Assembly (NCBI GenBank): GCA_033558025.1
Contig: JAUCEF010000009.1
Location: 1,860,001-1,924,000 of the forward strand
Direction: 5' to 3'
Source of the DNA: Phytophthora sp. 'mugwort'
Lineage: Eukaryota > Oomycota > Peronosporomycetes > Peronosporales > Peronosporaceae
Length of the DNA: 64,000 nt
Part shown: piece after piece, positions 31,926-43,382 of the stretch
How the letters are laid out: every line of letters starts with the position of its first letter
How positions within the stretch are numbered: the first letter of the stretch is position 1
Notes under the pieces: generated by a model
Database searches by the model: none
What the model was told of the DNA's origin: nothing
What the model saw: the letters and a program-made list of their open reading frames with translations, nothing else
Made by a program: the position numbers and the translations under genes

Positions 31926-34545
31926 GAATTCATCACGACCTTTTAGCAGTTCATGCATACGGAATAGAATAATATCAGGTGTAAGGCAACAATCAGACTC
32001 AAAACAATTATATAGTACAACTTACCGAAGAATAGCAGGGAACTCGGTACGAATACCGTGATGACAAGCGAAGCTGTAAGAGTCGTGTCACGAGTCGAAA
32101 GGTGACTTACAACTGGTCGAGTACGTATCGAGCCAGCCAGCATGGTTGAGCCAAATAGACTTAATCATATGAGCTGAACACACAGTCTTAAGCAAAATCA
32201 ATTAGCTTATTAAACATCATATATAAAACACAAGGCAAATTACCTTTACGAGACCGTCGACCTTCATATACACGACACGTTCGTTAAAAAAAACGGTGTG
32301 GATTCGGGACGCCCGACCCGAAGCGAGTGTCTCTTTTCTTAGCCTTCCAACTCGCGAATTTTGGCATGGTCATGCTCCCAATGACGAATAGTTCTGCGGA
32401 GAGCCTTGTGCATCTTCGCAGCGGAGCAGGTCGTCATCTTGACCAGGTCGTTGAATACGTTACCCTTGGACTTGAAGGTGTAGCTCACCCGCCGCTCTGG
32501 ATCTACGACCTCGCTGACAGCTTCCTCAGCAATCTCCTCTGCGATCTCAGCTTCAGCGATGGAGATTACACGTATACAGAGCAGCGCGCGGAGTCGAAGA
32601 AAACGTTGCGCCGCCTCAACTCATTTCCTACGAGCCGATCCAGGAAAGCCAAATACAAGGCTTTTATAACTCTTTGTATGGATCTAGTAAAAATTCAAGA
32701 CTGTATTCTTCGCGAGGATGATGCAGACACGCTTCTTAAAACAGCATTTTTACTCTACAATTCAATAACGTAAACTAGCGTCAAGTTTTTTTTCCAGGTC
32801 TTTCCAAATATATTCGTGATGTTTATTATGATTATGGCTTCGGTTGAGGGCAGATAACGACGGAAGATATGGCCTACACACCGGATAAAGCCTATGACAC
32901 GTTATCACTCTTGTTTGTTTATTTAATGAGCTGCGCCAACCTTTTTTGTTTCGCCAATCAAACTAGACTAGTGACATTGATGCTGGCGCATCGGTGGCAT
33001 ACTCGCTCGAGCTTACGGCCGCGTTTAAGGAGCTCATTTCCCTTTTCCCGGAAGGAGTACCGCCTTCCGGGTTACTCCGTGACTCCCGCCGCCCATCAGG
33101 GCACGGTTTGTAGTGGTACCGTTCACCACTTGCGCTCGGACGAAGTTCTTAGTGCCCTCTGTGTATCATCCTCATGAGCAGTGTGTCTCTGTCACGATGA
33201 GTTGTCATGCAAAGTTTCGCGAGGCGGAGACGTTCATCCAGCTTTGGTGCTTGTTTCGGCTCAGCTGCAGCGTCGGGCGCTCCATTTGTGGTGTATCTCA
33301 TAATATTAGAATCCCAATTCAATTAAATATTGAAATTATTAATCAAACAAATACTTTAATTTCTAGTAGTATCATTTACAGAGAGATCGATAACCTCAGT
33401 CGGCTAGACGAGTGTTCGGCTGTGACTGCTGCGTCTTCAACAAACTCGCTTGGTAAGGGCTAAGCGCACTGTGTGCTGTTAAGCAGCCGTACGGCTCCTT
33501 TCCCGGTGGGATCGATGGCTTCAGCACACTTGGAGCTAATTACTGCATCGTTTCGGCCTCAAGCACCTTTCGTCTGCAGCGTGGCGTGCCAGTCTTTGTC
33601 TTTTTATGGGAATTGTTTTGCTGTGCTGTCTAATTTGGGACTGCTCCGATTATTTTACATCAAGTAATAGTTTCTCTATGCGGCTTCGACAGATTGTACG
33701 ATATATTTTAAGACGTTGTATTTCGACAAAGGTTGGAGACAGCTAGTTCATGCAAAGGCGTCGGACGAGATGGGGAGGAAGAAGAATTGTTTCGAGTAGA
33801 GCTGGCAAATGACATTTACAGTGACGCGTGCCGCAAGACCACTACATATCAAAATTTGGGAAAAGAGGGTTAACAGTACTGCCTTCAGAGAAAAGCTTAA
33901 CAATATCGTAACACATCGTAACACATGCATGAATATTTTTTACGTCAGAATTTTGAACTACGTAATGTCAACATTTTGACTCGAATATCCAATATAGGAA
34001 AAACATCCTTTAGCAACCAGACTTTTTGGATTCTTTCGTTTAGGTTCGTATGGACCTCTACAAATGACGACCATGATTGTCTTTGACTGAGAAAAGTTGA
34101 ACCCAATGACAACTATAACACGTCTATTGTTAAGCATCTCCAACGCGGATATCGCATCTGGGTACTGTAGCAAGTCGCAAAATAAAATGGAAAACTTCAG
34201 TTTCGAAAAAGGTTCGGCCCCTCACTTTTCCAACGCATAGCACTCAGACCTCAATATCAGACCTCAACCAGTTGTTCGTGCCGACGCACAAGATAGACGC
34301 TCCGTCAGAATACGAACTCACGGACAGCGAAAGCACCGACGAGGAGGCGTCCCCCCCCTTCCCCGCTATCGCAGATACAATGCGCTTGGCACCGGCTCGT
34401 GCTTTCCGCCACGCGAAGCTCGGGGCTGCCGGGAGCGCAGTCCGAAGTCTTGCATGCCAAGTTACTGATCTTGGAGGCGTCGTAGTTGCTGATGTATAAC
34501 ATTACTGGGGATGCATGTATTTACTGCACTGATGCTCACCTACTC
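31926..34545. other. Repeat-derived region without a recognisable gene
   Basis: The stretch is AT-rich with many short open frames. On the minus strand near 32440-32330 a piece like KALRRTIRHWEHDHAKIREL resembles the N-terminal helix-turn-helix of pogo-like elements, perhaps the lost front of copy 2. The plus-strand open frame 32327-32773 is probably accidental. No RNA gene was seen. Confidence 0.4.
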
Positions 34546-34770
34546 CAGTGTTTGGCGCAAACGCAAGCATGGCGGATCGCACAGCGCTTTCCAGCGCTTC
34601 ATGACTGAATCAGACCCCCTCTCGAACTGCTTGTGCGTCCTCGGGCGAATGCAGTTGTAGTGTGACGTCACCTTCTCCCAGAAGATATCTGCCTTCTGGT
34701 CTGTCCCCGCTTCAGATCAGTTGACACTATCACCTACGCTTTAGCGATCAGTTTGTTTTCCTGTGGGTTC
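34545..34770 (-). pseudogene. Myb/SANT-like domain fragment
   Basis: The minus strand reads GTDQKADIFWEKVTSHYNCI followed by RPRTHKQFERGSDSVMKRWK, the pattern of trihelix/Myb-SANT-like domains found in many transposon-linked oomycete proteins (W-x-K spacing, then SDSVMKRWKAL). Upstream, in another frame, ENKLIAKA matches the expected start but ends in a stop. Only one domain remains, so this is a relic, possibly of the accessory gene of a Harbinger element. Confidence 0.5.
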
Positions 34771-35388
34771 GGGCTTCGCGTAAGTCTCTGCGTCAATGAT
34801 GGCATGTCGTCAAAGACCATTTGTCTGTGGTCCAGTTGCCAAAAAAGGAGCTATACTACGCACTTTCTTCACTGAACATTCTGGAGGAATAATGGTGCTC
34901 TCTCCGCTGCTGGTAGTGGCGCCGCTCTGCGTTGCTGGTGGTGGCTACCCTCTCTGCGGCTGTGTTCTTGTTTACTAACCACTGGCGCCCTTCTGTCATT
35001 TTAGCACTTTAACTTTGCTCGCGAATGGTTAAAAGTAACTTGAATAACAACCAATCAGACATACCTACTTACAAATCGCGCACAACCTACTTACGCTGCG
35101 ACAAACAGCGGCTGATCTACTTGTATAGTTTAATTCCTCGAGCATTCTGGCTATCGATATTCATAAAAACGAACAACGTCGTGCCTCCGGCCCGAATATG
35201 CTCGAAATTTTAAATATTTTAAGATTAAGAAAAGGAAGCGGAAATGCCGAATTTTGGGAAATGTTTTGAAACCAGCGTTCTACCAGAAACACGATTTTTA
35301 TTATGGCCTAATATAAAAAGGCGCATTAAACGCTTTTTTTCCGTATTCGATTCCCATCTCTGCAGTACTCTTACACCATGTCACCACA

Positions 35389-35850
35389 TTAGAGTTCAGT
35401 TCCTAGGCACTGCATGATCGTTTCGGGCCAAGCATAAGCTTCAGCAGCCTCGGCAACAGCGCGTTCATCAAACCTTGCGGGGTAAAACGTTCTCAGCCAT
35501 AGCGCAATTTCAGTAATCAGCTGCACGGGCCGACGCCAAATTACTGCATCCTTCAGTCCGGTTGTTGCTAAGAAACACAACAAATGGAAGAATCGCGGCT
35601 GGCGGCGCCGGATCAGCTCGGAGAAAAAATATGCATTCGATCGAATACTGGAACGATCCCCGCCTTGAACGGTAGCTAGGAAACGCGTTGGTTGCGACAG
35701 GTTTACCATTGCATGTTCAGTCATCGTGGAATCATAAAAATGCCCAGGTCGCTCCCCAATCCACAACCCATTTGACACAGCGTATTTCGAAGCATGTCGA
35801 AGTTTCTTATTGACAATGATGTCAAACAAGGCTTACAAATTTGAAATGTT
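35389..35850 (-). pseudogene. Possible Helitron-associated (DUF6570-like) fragment
   Basis: The minus-strand reading KYAVSNGLWIGERPG and MTEHAMVNLSQPTRFLATVQ resembles the NGLWIG-type domain that precedes the helicase in Helitron polyproteins. A frame of 146 codons is open, then nothing of the Rep or helicase parts follows nearby. The start shown by the frame is not ATG-supported, so a fragment is more likely than a gene. Confidence 0.4.
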
Positions 35851-37121
35851 CACTCGGTTTCTGGAACAAATAACCTCGCTTTTCCGACAACGGCATTTTT
35901 CTTTCAGCAACTCACTTGAGCCGGATGCATCGTGAAGCTCACGTATCTCTACCGAGAGGTTGCGCGGCGGATTCAAACGAGCACGCATGGTTGGTAACAG
36001 CATCTTACAACGTCCTTCATTTCTACCCTATCGATTAAATGCAGACCATCACAGACGCAGCAGCACGTTTGGGCCAGATGCTTGTTTGACAAACGCTCAG
36101 CACATTCTGCATACATTTATTTCATTCTTTCAGGAAGCACAGGTTAAGGTAACTCTGCACCTGCACCATTGGGGTGTTGCATCGTGATTCGTTGTTTCTT
36201 GCGATGCTCACGAGCTCTATCTTGTCACTGGGGTCATCAGCTCGCTGCCTGCGTTTTTTATCGGCCGCCCGTTGTTGCCAAGGATCACGACCCATGACTA
36301 CGTGCGGAGGGTAGTTAAAGCGAGTGTGCGAACCGCTTCCACTCCGCCGCGCTTACTGCTCATAGCGCTCAATGATGCTGTGTGATCTCACATCTATCGC
36401 GCTTGGTCCTATATTCATCAATAGAGTCTTCAAGAGGAGGAGCTGTCTCAATACACGAGCAGCAAGGGCGATTGGCACATAGGCTTATAAGACACGCGGC
36501 CATTAGTAGATGGCCGTCGCACAGCTCGAACGCAACTCCGCTTTAAGCACGCTGCCCTCAGTCTTACTTTTCATCACTTCATCACTACCGCGCAGGTCCC
36601 CGGTGCCCTGACCGTGCAGCTCAAGCCGCCCCCCCCCCTCCCCCCCACACACAAAATGACTTTTTTAGCTCAATGGGGAGAGCACTGGGCGATGGCCTGG
36701 AGATGCCTGTTCCATTCGGTCCGTCACTATTTTATCAAGATGGGTATGGCTGCAGTGTCATGTCGCGCTGCGGCTACTCCTGCGGTTACTGCTCCCGCTA
36801 TTGCTGCAGCCGCCTTCGTGCTAGACACTGCCTTTGCCGCGCCTACTGTGCTGATGTGGAGAAGGGTGTGGGGTTCATACATGTATTAATTCTGCCTTAC
36901 TGACTAACTACCTCTTGCACATACTGCGTGTATCCAGGAGCAGGGTCGACGACGACAGCGGTATGAAGCAAACGTTGGTGCCGCACGATCTTGGTGTTCA
37001 GGTCGCCAGAGCGGTGGAGGAAGTGCTTGATAACTGCGCCGGAGCCGCGCGAGCTGATCTTGCGCACTAACAAGACGCAAGAATGGCTTCTTCCCCTCGC
37101 TGGCCGAAGTCCAGGACGCGG
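35851..37121. other. Repeat-rich region without a recognisable gene
   Basis: No gene is supported. A C-rich stretch at 36629-36646 (ten C, one T, seven C) stands out. At 36665 a TAGCTC...GAGCA string resembles the D-arm of a tRNA, but no anticodon stem or T-arm follows. Around 36720-36880 the plus strand is open in two frames with alanine- or cysteine-rich translations that look accidental. Confidence 0.4.
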
Positions 37122-37560
37122 TCACGGTAGTCCGGCGCATTGGTTCTTGCTGACGCTTGTTTTGCTTATCTTGTGCTGTCTTCCTTCCAGCTTAGCTTCT
37201 AGGTTATCCAGGCGCACATCTTGACCTTTGACGTGCTCTAGTAAATGGTCAATCCCACTGCGCTGATGGTTAATAATATTGCTTTTGTTACTTGGATGCT
37301 TGTGCGGTGGGCTTGTTTGTTCGTGCTCTTGGCTTGGCTTGGTGCTTGCATTCCCACAGGTAGCAAGGTGTGACGACCACGCTAGAAGCTCACACACAGA
37401 TGCTGCTGCATTCACAGCAGCCGAATCCAAGCGCTTGACGGCGGGACCATCCTGCTGGACCTTCTTTATTGCTGGGTAGTGCAAGATGAGGACAGAACCT
37501 GTAAAACACACTGATAAACGGTTCAGCACACAGAGTATGTGACAGCACAATATGCGCGCG
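37122..37560 (-). pseudogene. Crypton-type element, C-terminal fragment (copy 1)
   Basis: The minus strand reads LILHYPAIKKVQQDGPAVKR followed by CELLAWSSHLATC and a heptad-like end (DHLLEHVKGQDVRLDNLEAK). From memory this order is the C-terminal part of Phytophthora Crypton-like tyrosine recombinases, where a TAYLVLHYP-type segment follows the catalytic Tyr. The recombinase domain itself is missing. A second, more complete copy lies at 40460-42110. Confidence 0.5.
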
Positions 37561-37849
37561 CGGTTTACATCAACTGTACGATCCACCACACTACCAAAAC
37601 GCGTGGCACACTGACACTGGCTACAACACAACAAATCCGGGCATTTCCACACCACTCGAAATTAGCGCATCACTAATGCGTTTACTGACTCATGTCTACC
37701 AATCACATAACAGAATTACTAGAAGGCAGCCTTCAGAAACTATATTGCTGTTGTTCATTTCCCTTTTTTCTCGGAAATACAAGCCCCCAGCGCAACCCCT
37801 GAAGCCCTCATCCGCAGCAACGATGTCCCCGAAGTACAGTGGAAAACTG

Positions 37850-39690
37850 TTTGCAGCGACATGGCCCGTGAGGATGCCCAGCTGCTCATGGAAGACATGA
37901 AAGTCTTCATCATTGTGAAGAGCAGCTGGTTCCGTGCTCTATTTGCACGCTTTCAAGACCGCATAAGATGCGCTACCAGTTGCTGCTATGCTCCTCGGAA
38001 ACATGCCTGGCCGCTACGTCATATGATGCGTGTCCGTGGGTTGGTAAGGTGCTTACCTGCCAAGAACTGAACCGAGTGTCCATCATGGAGTCTGGTGCCC
38101 ACGAAACCCCCACCCGCGATCCAAGGAAACCGAAGCCCACTCCCCGACTCAAGGACTATGGGCGCCAAATGGCGTCGCACGGGTTGAAGCCAGCACGCAT
38201 CCACCACGGAATGGCTCAGCGATTTGGTCTGGCGGTGGCCGAGATGCCAACCTTGCGCCAGGTGTAGTGGTTCGTCAGCAATTTCACCAAGAAGCAACTG
38301 CACCGCAACGACAACTACGACGAAGTTTTGGACCAGCTCGACCAGTTGAAGTTCGGGCCTGCAGTTTCGAAGACGCAGCCGGTCTCATTCGGATGGCAGC
38401 GCAATCAACAGGGCCAGCCAGATGTTGAAACGGCACTAACAAGAACCCTTTTCTCGTTGGTCTAACAACCAAATGTTTGTTGCGGAACGCCGCCCGCGTC
38501 CCCACTTCTTTCGTGTTTCACATGGATGGTACCTTCATGTTGAAACAACTGGCGTATCCTGTCATTGTCTGTGGCGTTTCGGATCGAGCGCGGTCGTTCC
38601 ACTTGGTGGCAATGTTTATTATGTCTCAGCGCCTGGAGGTGCTTTACGTGAAGGCATTTGTTGCGCTCCGCAAGATTTACCATGTTGTGACCAGGCAGCA
38701 GTTGCTGCTCAAGTACGTGATGGCGGATGCTGAACCCGCCCAACTAAATGCCGTCAACCAAGTGTTTGGAGTGGATTCTGACTTTGAGTATCTGATGTGT
38801 TTTTATCACGTTATGGCCAAGGTTCACGATAGGTTCAAAGGTCTACCAAGTTTCTTGTGTGAACAGGTAGTAGCAGATATTTATGATCTGCATTTTGCCG
38901 CTTGCAAGCAAGTGTATGACGAACTGGTTGTAACCGTTCTGGCGAAGTGGTCACGTGACACACAGCTGGCGGCCTTTCGGAGCTACTTTACGAGCGTGTG
39001 GATGACGCGTGAGTTTCATCATTGGCAGTGTTTTCACACGCCAGGTGGTTTCGCGACCACGAACAATCCCGTTGAGCAGTTTAACCGCTTGATCAAGCGC
39101 GATTACACTCTCCGTACCAAGCACAAAATTGGAACCCTTATCCGTCTCCTTGCTGACTTCTGTGAACACGAGTCAGTGAGGCCAAGATCGTTCAAGGAGG
39201 TGCCCCAGGCTTCGCAGCAGTTAAAAGCACGGGTGACCAACTTACGACGCCGCGAACTTATTCGCGATCTATCGCCAAACCAATCAAGCATCGAGTTTTT
39301 GTTGGTATCCTCAAACCCGGACGAAGTTCGTGTGCTGTCACGTGGTTGTGAGCGGGTATACTTATCTGAGCTGGGTCGCAGTCGAGAGTTAACTCCTGTC
39401 TCGGCTCAGATGGGAGCCAACTATGCCCGAATGGAGCTTGAGGGACAACCAGAGGGTGGCTGGCATGTGGATGTGAGCAAGCTCTTGCGGATGCAAGTAC
39501 TACTTCAAGTTTGCCATCTGCATTTACGTCCTCTTTGCTCTACAGGTCAAGTATTACACCGGTTTGGACGGTAAGCGGGCCCTCGTCAACCGTTCAGCAC
39601 CAAGGAGACGACGTCAGACGCGCAATACAAGCACCCGTGTTCCTGCTGGTCGTCCGCGCAACAACGGCCACGCCCTAAGCACTGAATGAG
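37850..39690 (+). pseudogene. MULE (Mutator-like) transposase with degenerate SWIM motif
   Basis: The reading starts near 37960 with MRYQLLLCSSETCLAATSYD and CPWVGKVLTCQEL, runs through KPKPTPRLKDYGRQMASHGL to a TAG at 38266, resumes, and changes frame near 38470. The longest frame, 38477-39574, holds the catalytic part: FHMDGTFMLKQLAYPVIVCG (first Asp), VMADAEPAQLNAVNQVFG (second), FYHVMAKVH and TTNNPVEQFNRLIKRDY. Near 39480 the frame changes again into SCGCKYYFKFAICIYVLFAL, a SWIM zinc finger whose final His is Tyr here. The basic C-terminus ends at a TGA about 39688. This is an autonomous-type element, now dead. No terminal inverted repeats were identified. Confidence 0.75.
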
Positions 39691-39842
39691 GTGTGTGACA
39701 CCGTGAGATAACAAAAATATACTAATTATTGCACATTCGCATCCGTTTTTTATCTTTAAAATACTACAAAATGAAACCAACCCTGCTCTGTTTTCGCTTT
39801 AACATTCTCATTTTCGAACTTACTTCACTTCATCTACTCCGT

Positions 39843-40275
39843 ATGGCGACCCCAAGCTCCGGCCAAGCACCTCTCACCACTCCCAAGGCATTTTTCGACT
39901 GGTGCGACTTTGGGACTCACTTCAGCGAACCCGTCCGCAGATACCGGACGCGCGATCAAGCGGTTGCTCGACGCGGTACCTCAAGCGCACATCACCAAGG
40001 CTCGTCTCATCGAGGCGGTGCTTCAGGGCAACGATGCTGTCGAGGCAGAGTGGGTGCTGCTGGCTGACGTCGACCTTAGTGGCCGCCTAACCTACCAGAT
40101 GCGTAGGATTGGCTGACGTTCGCGTCAATGGCAAGACCCTGTTCCTTACATCGTAGGGTCTACTAGAGCCCGCCGAAAACCTGCCATCGGGTGAGATCAA
40201 GAAGTACAGGCAACGTAAGAGCCTTCATGTTGAACACGCTTACATCGAGGCGGAGGCAAAGGAAGAGAAGTAAAA
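39843..40275 (+). pseudogene. Unidentified broken reading frame
   Basis: An ATG at 39843 opens MATPSSGQAPLTTPKAFFDW; the frame then appears to shift, continuing as DAVPQAHITKARLIEAVLQG and VLLADVDLSGRLTYQMRR, and after a stop as EIKKYRQRKSLHVEHAYIEA to about 40273. The three parts have protein-like composition and could be one small gene of about 140 residues with two lesions. I do not recognise a family. Its position just behind the MULE may mean it belonged to that element. Confidence 0.35.
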
Positions 40276-40459
40276 AAAAACTAATGCACAGGTTCGGATT
40301 TTCATTCAGATATGTCAACTATTTTTCTTAAGACACATAATGACGTCTGGCTTGCCTCAACTGGCGCGGAATGCGCGTAGACACCACGCAATCCTGGCCT
40401 TCAGCTAGAGCAGTACAGGGGACGAGCCCCTTTAACTTGCTCCGCACAGGCCAGGATTA

Positions 40460-42110
40460 CCGGTCGCCTACGCACATCCGCGCAAGGTTTGCCGAGTCTG
40501 CCGATGCGTCGCCTTGCCGACCGTGACAGTTTCTACCGTTAGTCCGTCCGCCGATGTACCGCCTTGCCGGCCGAGGCAGGCCGTGGTGCTGTCGCTTGTC
40601 TGCTTGCTGGTGTTTTGACGAATGAGGTCGTAGGGACTTGGCGGGCCGCGGGATGGATGGATCGTCCACCCGTTGGCTCTGCCACGTCCCTCCTTCTTAT
40701 CTTTGTGGCACACAGAATATCTGTGTGCCACCTGCATCTTAGCTTGTGAATCTCCTATTATGTCCAAGATGAGGTAGGCTGTGAGGACGTCGGTTGCTTG
40801 CTGACTGAGGTTGTGCTTGGAGCTTCCCATCTTGTAACAGGTCACGAACAGCGAGCTTCGGACAGCGGTGATCTTCTCGTGCGTTTCAGCATCAAACGGC
40901 TTCAAGTTCTGATGCTTGATCTCGGCTGTCGTCGCGTGCCCGCTAAGTGACTTACTAATCATGTGATCTTCTCGATTTGTGTTGAAAATGTAATCAAAAC
41001 CTTTGTTTGTCGTACTCATATTTCAGGCTCCTCGGTTGAAGCTCCAGTGCTCTGGGAGACGATCACATCCGCTGACCCACCGTGGCGGAATGAGTGCGAC
41101 GTAAGCGAGGCACGGACACCGGCAACCCACCGGCAATGCTGTCAAGAAGACGATTGACGTGGGAGTATATCGTCGGCGTCGTACCGTCACGAGCAGCGGC
41201 GGCCTCAGCGCAGCGAACTCGTCGGGGTGATTCAAGACTTCCAGTAGCGGCGTCGAAGGCGCCAGCGTTACAGCAGCGTGGACCAGGATCTCAGAGAGAT
41301 TGTCAATCAAAGCGACTCACGGCGCTGTTTGCGTGATGAGCGCTAATGAGATCGCGTGCATGGGGCATGTGATGAAGTCGGCGTCAGGAAACAGCGACAG
41401 CCCCTGTTCTTCGGAGGTCTTCATGCGAACAAAGCGGACGAAGTACACGCCCGCTGCGTTGACAGAGAGGTTCTGCTTGTGGGCGAGCGATAAATTTGCG
41501 ACAAATCCGAAGCTCGCCCAAACAAGTATCACAGCATACACAGCAACGCTTCGTCTTGATAGTCATTAAAGGAACATGCATTATGATACAGACACAGCAT
41601 CATTTTTTTTAGATCACTTTTGAGCATGGTGGTGCTTTGTTGACTACCTTTCCGTCTCGCTTCATACAGAAGCTGTCCATCGTCTTTCATACTGAATAGC
41701 TTTGCTTCCAATGTGCCGTTGCACAGGGAATAGCCCGAACAGCCACATTTTACTCTGTCGGTAGTATTGCATTGCGGTATTCCGGACAAGTGACTTGCTG
41801 TTCTTGCCCTTGTTAAATGCAAAATACATACCAAAATTATCCAAAACGGCCACAACACATTTACCTGTAGTATCCTGGTCAATGCAGCGCTTAACATATT
41901 CAAACTCTACATTTTCATTTTTTTTACAAAGGTCTTGAAAGTGTTTAACGGACGTTTCCTTTGCCCGCTTAGGGGCTTGCCAGGATTGAGCTTGTCTAAG
42001 CCCATACTGGATAGAATGGTCGGAAAGGCTGTAAATATGCAAGTGATATGCTCATAACTTGGAATCCTGAATGGTGATACACAACATAGTTTCTTGTCCC
42101 TCCGACCCAA
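40460..42110 (-). mobile_element. Crypton-like tyrosine-recombinase element, decayed (copy 2)
   Basis: From 42110 down, minus-strand pieces follow the order of an oomycete Crypton. They are: an N-terminal SAM-like part (FEYVKRCIDQDTTGKCVVAV, NTAMQYYRQSKMWL); LKKMMLCLYHNACSFNDYQD; FVRFVRMKTSEEQGLSLFPD with the first Arg region; LSEILVHAAVTLAP; TSHSFRHGGSA (the H-x-x-R catalytic motif); and NMSTTNKGFDYIFNTNRED, where the nucleophilic Tyr is expected. Then TAYLILDIIG starts the C-terminal part. Stops or frame changes near 41905, 41660, 41540, 41310, 41090 and 41022 kill it. Cryptons move as DNA by a tyrosine recombinase without DDE chemistry or RNA intermediates. Confidence 0.7.
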
Positions 42111-42689
42111 TACGTCGGAATGGCTGTCGTAGGTGACCTACCTAACCCTAACTAAAAGGATTGGTCAAAACGTTTTGACAAGCATCATCTGATTGGTTGT
42201 TTGTAAATAAAGTTCGACGATTGGCCCTATATGAGCAACTATTTCTATTGCAAGGACGGATAAGCGGTCATATTCGTCCATACAGTATCGTATCGGTATT
42301 GAGCCAAGGCTTTACCCTAGCCCCTAAAATGCACGTACCTAACCATAACACAAGACATAACTCACCATCTGGACCTAATATAAAGGCGGGTGTTATTACC
42401 CATGTTTTTGGTAGGGTTGGGTAATTAAAACATGGACAATGTCATGTTTCCCCAGGTTTCGTCCATGGGTGGGGAGGTCCCGAATACATTACGAATATAT
42501 TACAGGCGGCGGTAATGTATGTGGTCCATGTTTGATCCACGGTGAAACATGTCCACAACATGTTGTCCGTGTGGCATGGAAAATGGAGACTGACCTAGGT
42601 CGGCCGTAGGCATACCCTTCTATTGCAATGATTCGAAACTACCTCTTGTCATGTACCCATACCGCGCAGACAATCTGTCAGGTGAAGTC

Positions 42690-42775
42690 ATGCTGAAAAC
42701 ATGGGTGTTGACTGAAAATATGGACGATCGATATGAAATTTGGAAACATGTATTGATGGTGCCAGCTAAGCTACC
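42690..42775 (-). other. Probable intron or 3' spacer of the Ulp1-MULE with CATGTTT words
   Basis: The minus strand starts GTAGGTAG directly after the peptidase end and reaches TTTTCAG at about 42695, with ACATGTTT and CCATGTTTT in between. It fits a short intron, but no coding continuation could be verified. Confidence 0.4.
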
Positions 42776-43349
42776 TACTGTTTGTTTTCCTCCTTGCTCT
42801 TGCTCGCATCGTTGAAGCTGACCACGGTCCGTAGGGTGTCCCATCGTCGGCGCAATAGCCCATTCAGCGTGTAGCCACTTCCGGCTTCCTTGAAGAAGCG
42901 ACGCCAGAAGTATAAGCAGATGAAAAGTCCACAGCTATCGCTGTGTTTCTGGATGGGGGTGTACACTGTCGTTCCTTGGTACTCCTGCGGAAGGCTCTTT
43001 CTCCACAGCTCCTACTACAGCTGAGCTAGCAAGGTCTGGCTGGCTCGCTTGTCAAAACTATCGTTGCAGTTCTTGGCCGATCTACGACTAGGCATACCCA
43101 GTGACTGTTGTTGAGGTTCAGCGACATAAACACCAGATCCTTGCCTGACCCTGCCAGCAAACTCAGAGTCCGGGGGGGGGGGACGCGTTTTTTGCCTCTG
43201 CCAGGAGCTGGTGTTGTCATAGGCGGCAAAAATATTGTGAAGTTGTTCTCGTACTTGTTTGCTAGAGTCATCCCAAAAACGTAGATAAAATTGTCGTGAT
43301 ACCAGCACTTGCCGCGAGCACAGTATATGTGGGTCCAGTCTACGTCCAA
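42775..43349 (-). pseudogene. Ulp1/C48-type cysteine peptidase part of the MULE
   Basis: The minus strand reads LVFMSLNLNNSHWVCLVVDR with the catalytic His and Asp, and further on YTPIQKHSDSCGLFICLYFW with the oxyanion Gln and nucleophilic Cys. All triad positions are therefore present, yet the two parts lie in different frames with a stop near 43015 and an 11-base homopolymer at 43172-43182. The family cleaves SUMO or similar modifiers. Inside a MULE the peptidase might counter silencing or process host proteins, which is speculation. Confidence 0.7.
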
Positions 43350-43382
43350 CCCGTCACCAAGTCCATGAAGCTGCCCGTGCGG

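Noticed and set aside
32327..32773. 148-codon plus-strand frame
   Set aside because: The opposite strand shows a pogo-like HTH segment here, so the frame is probably an antisense shadow.
36665..36735. tRNA-like TAGCTC...GAGCA string
   Set aside because: The D-arm resemblance is good, but no anticodon stem can be paired and no GGTTCRA T-arm follows; at most a tRNA-derived relic.
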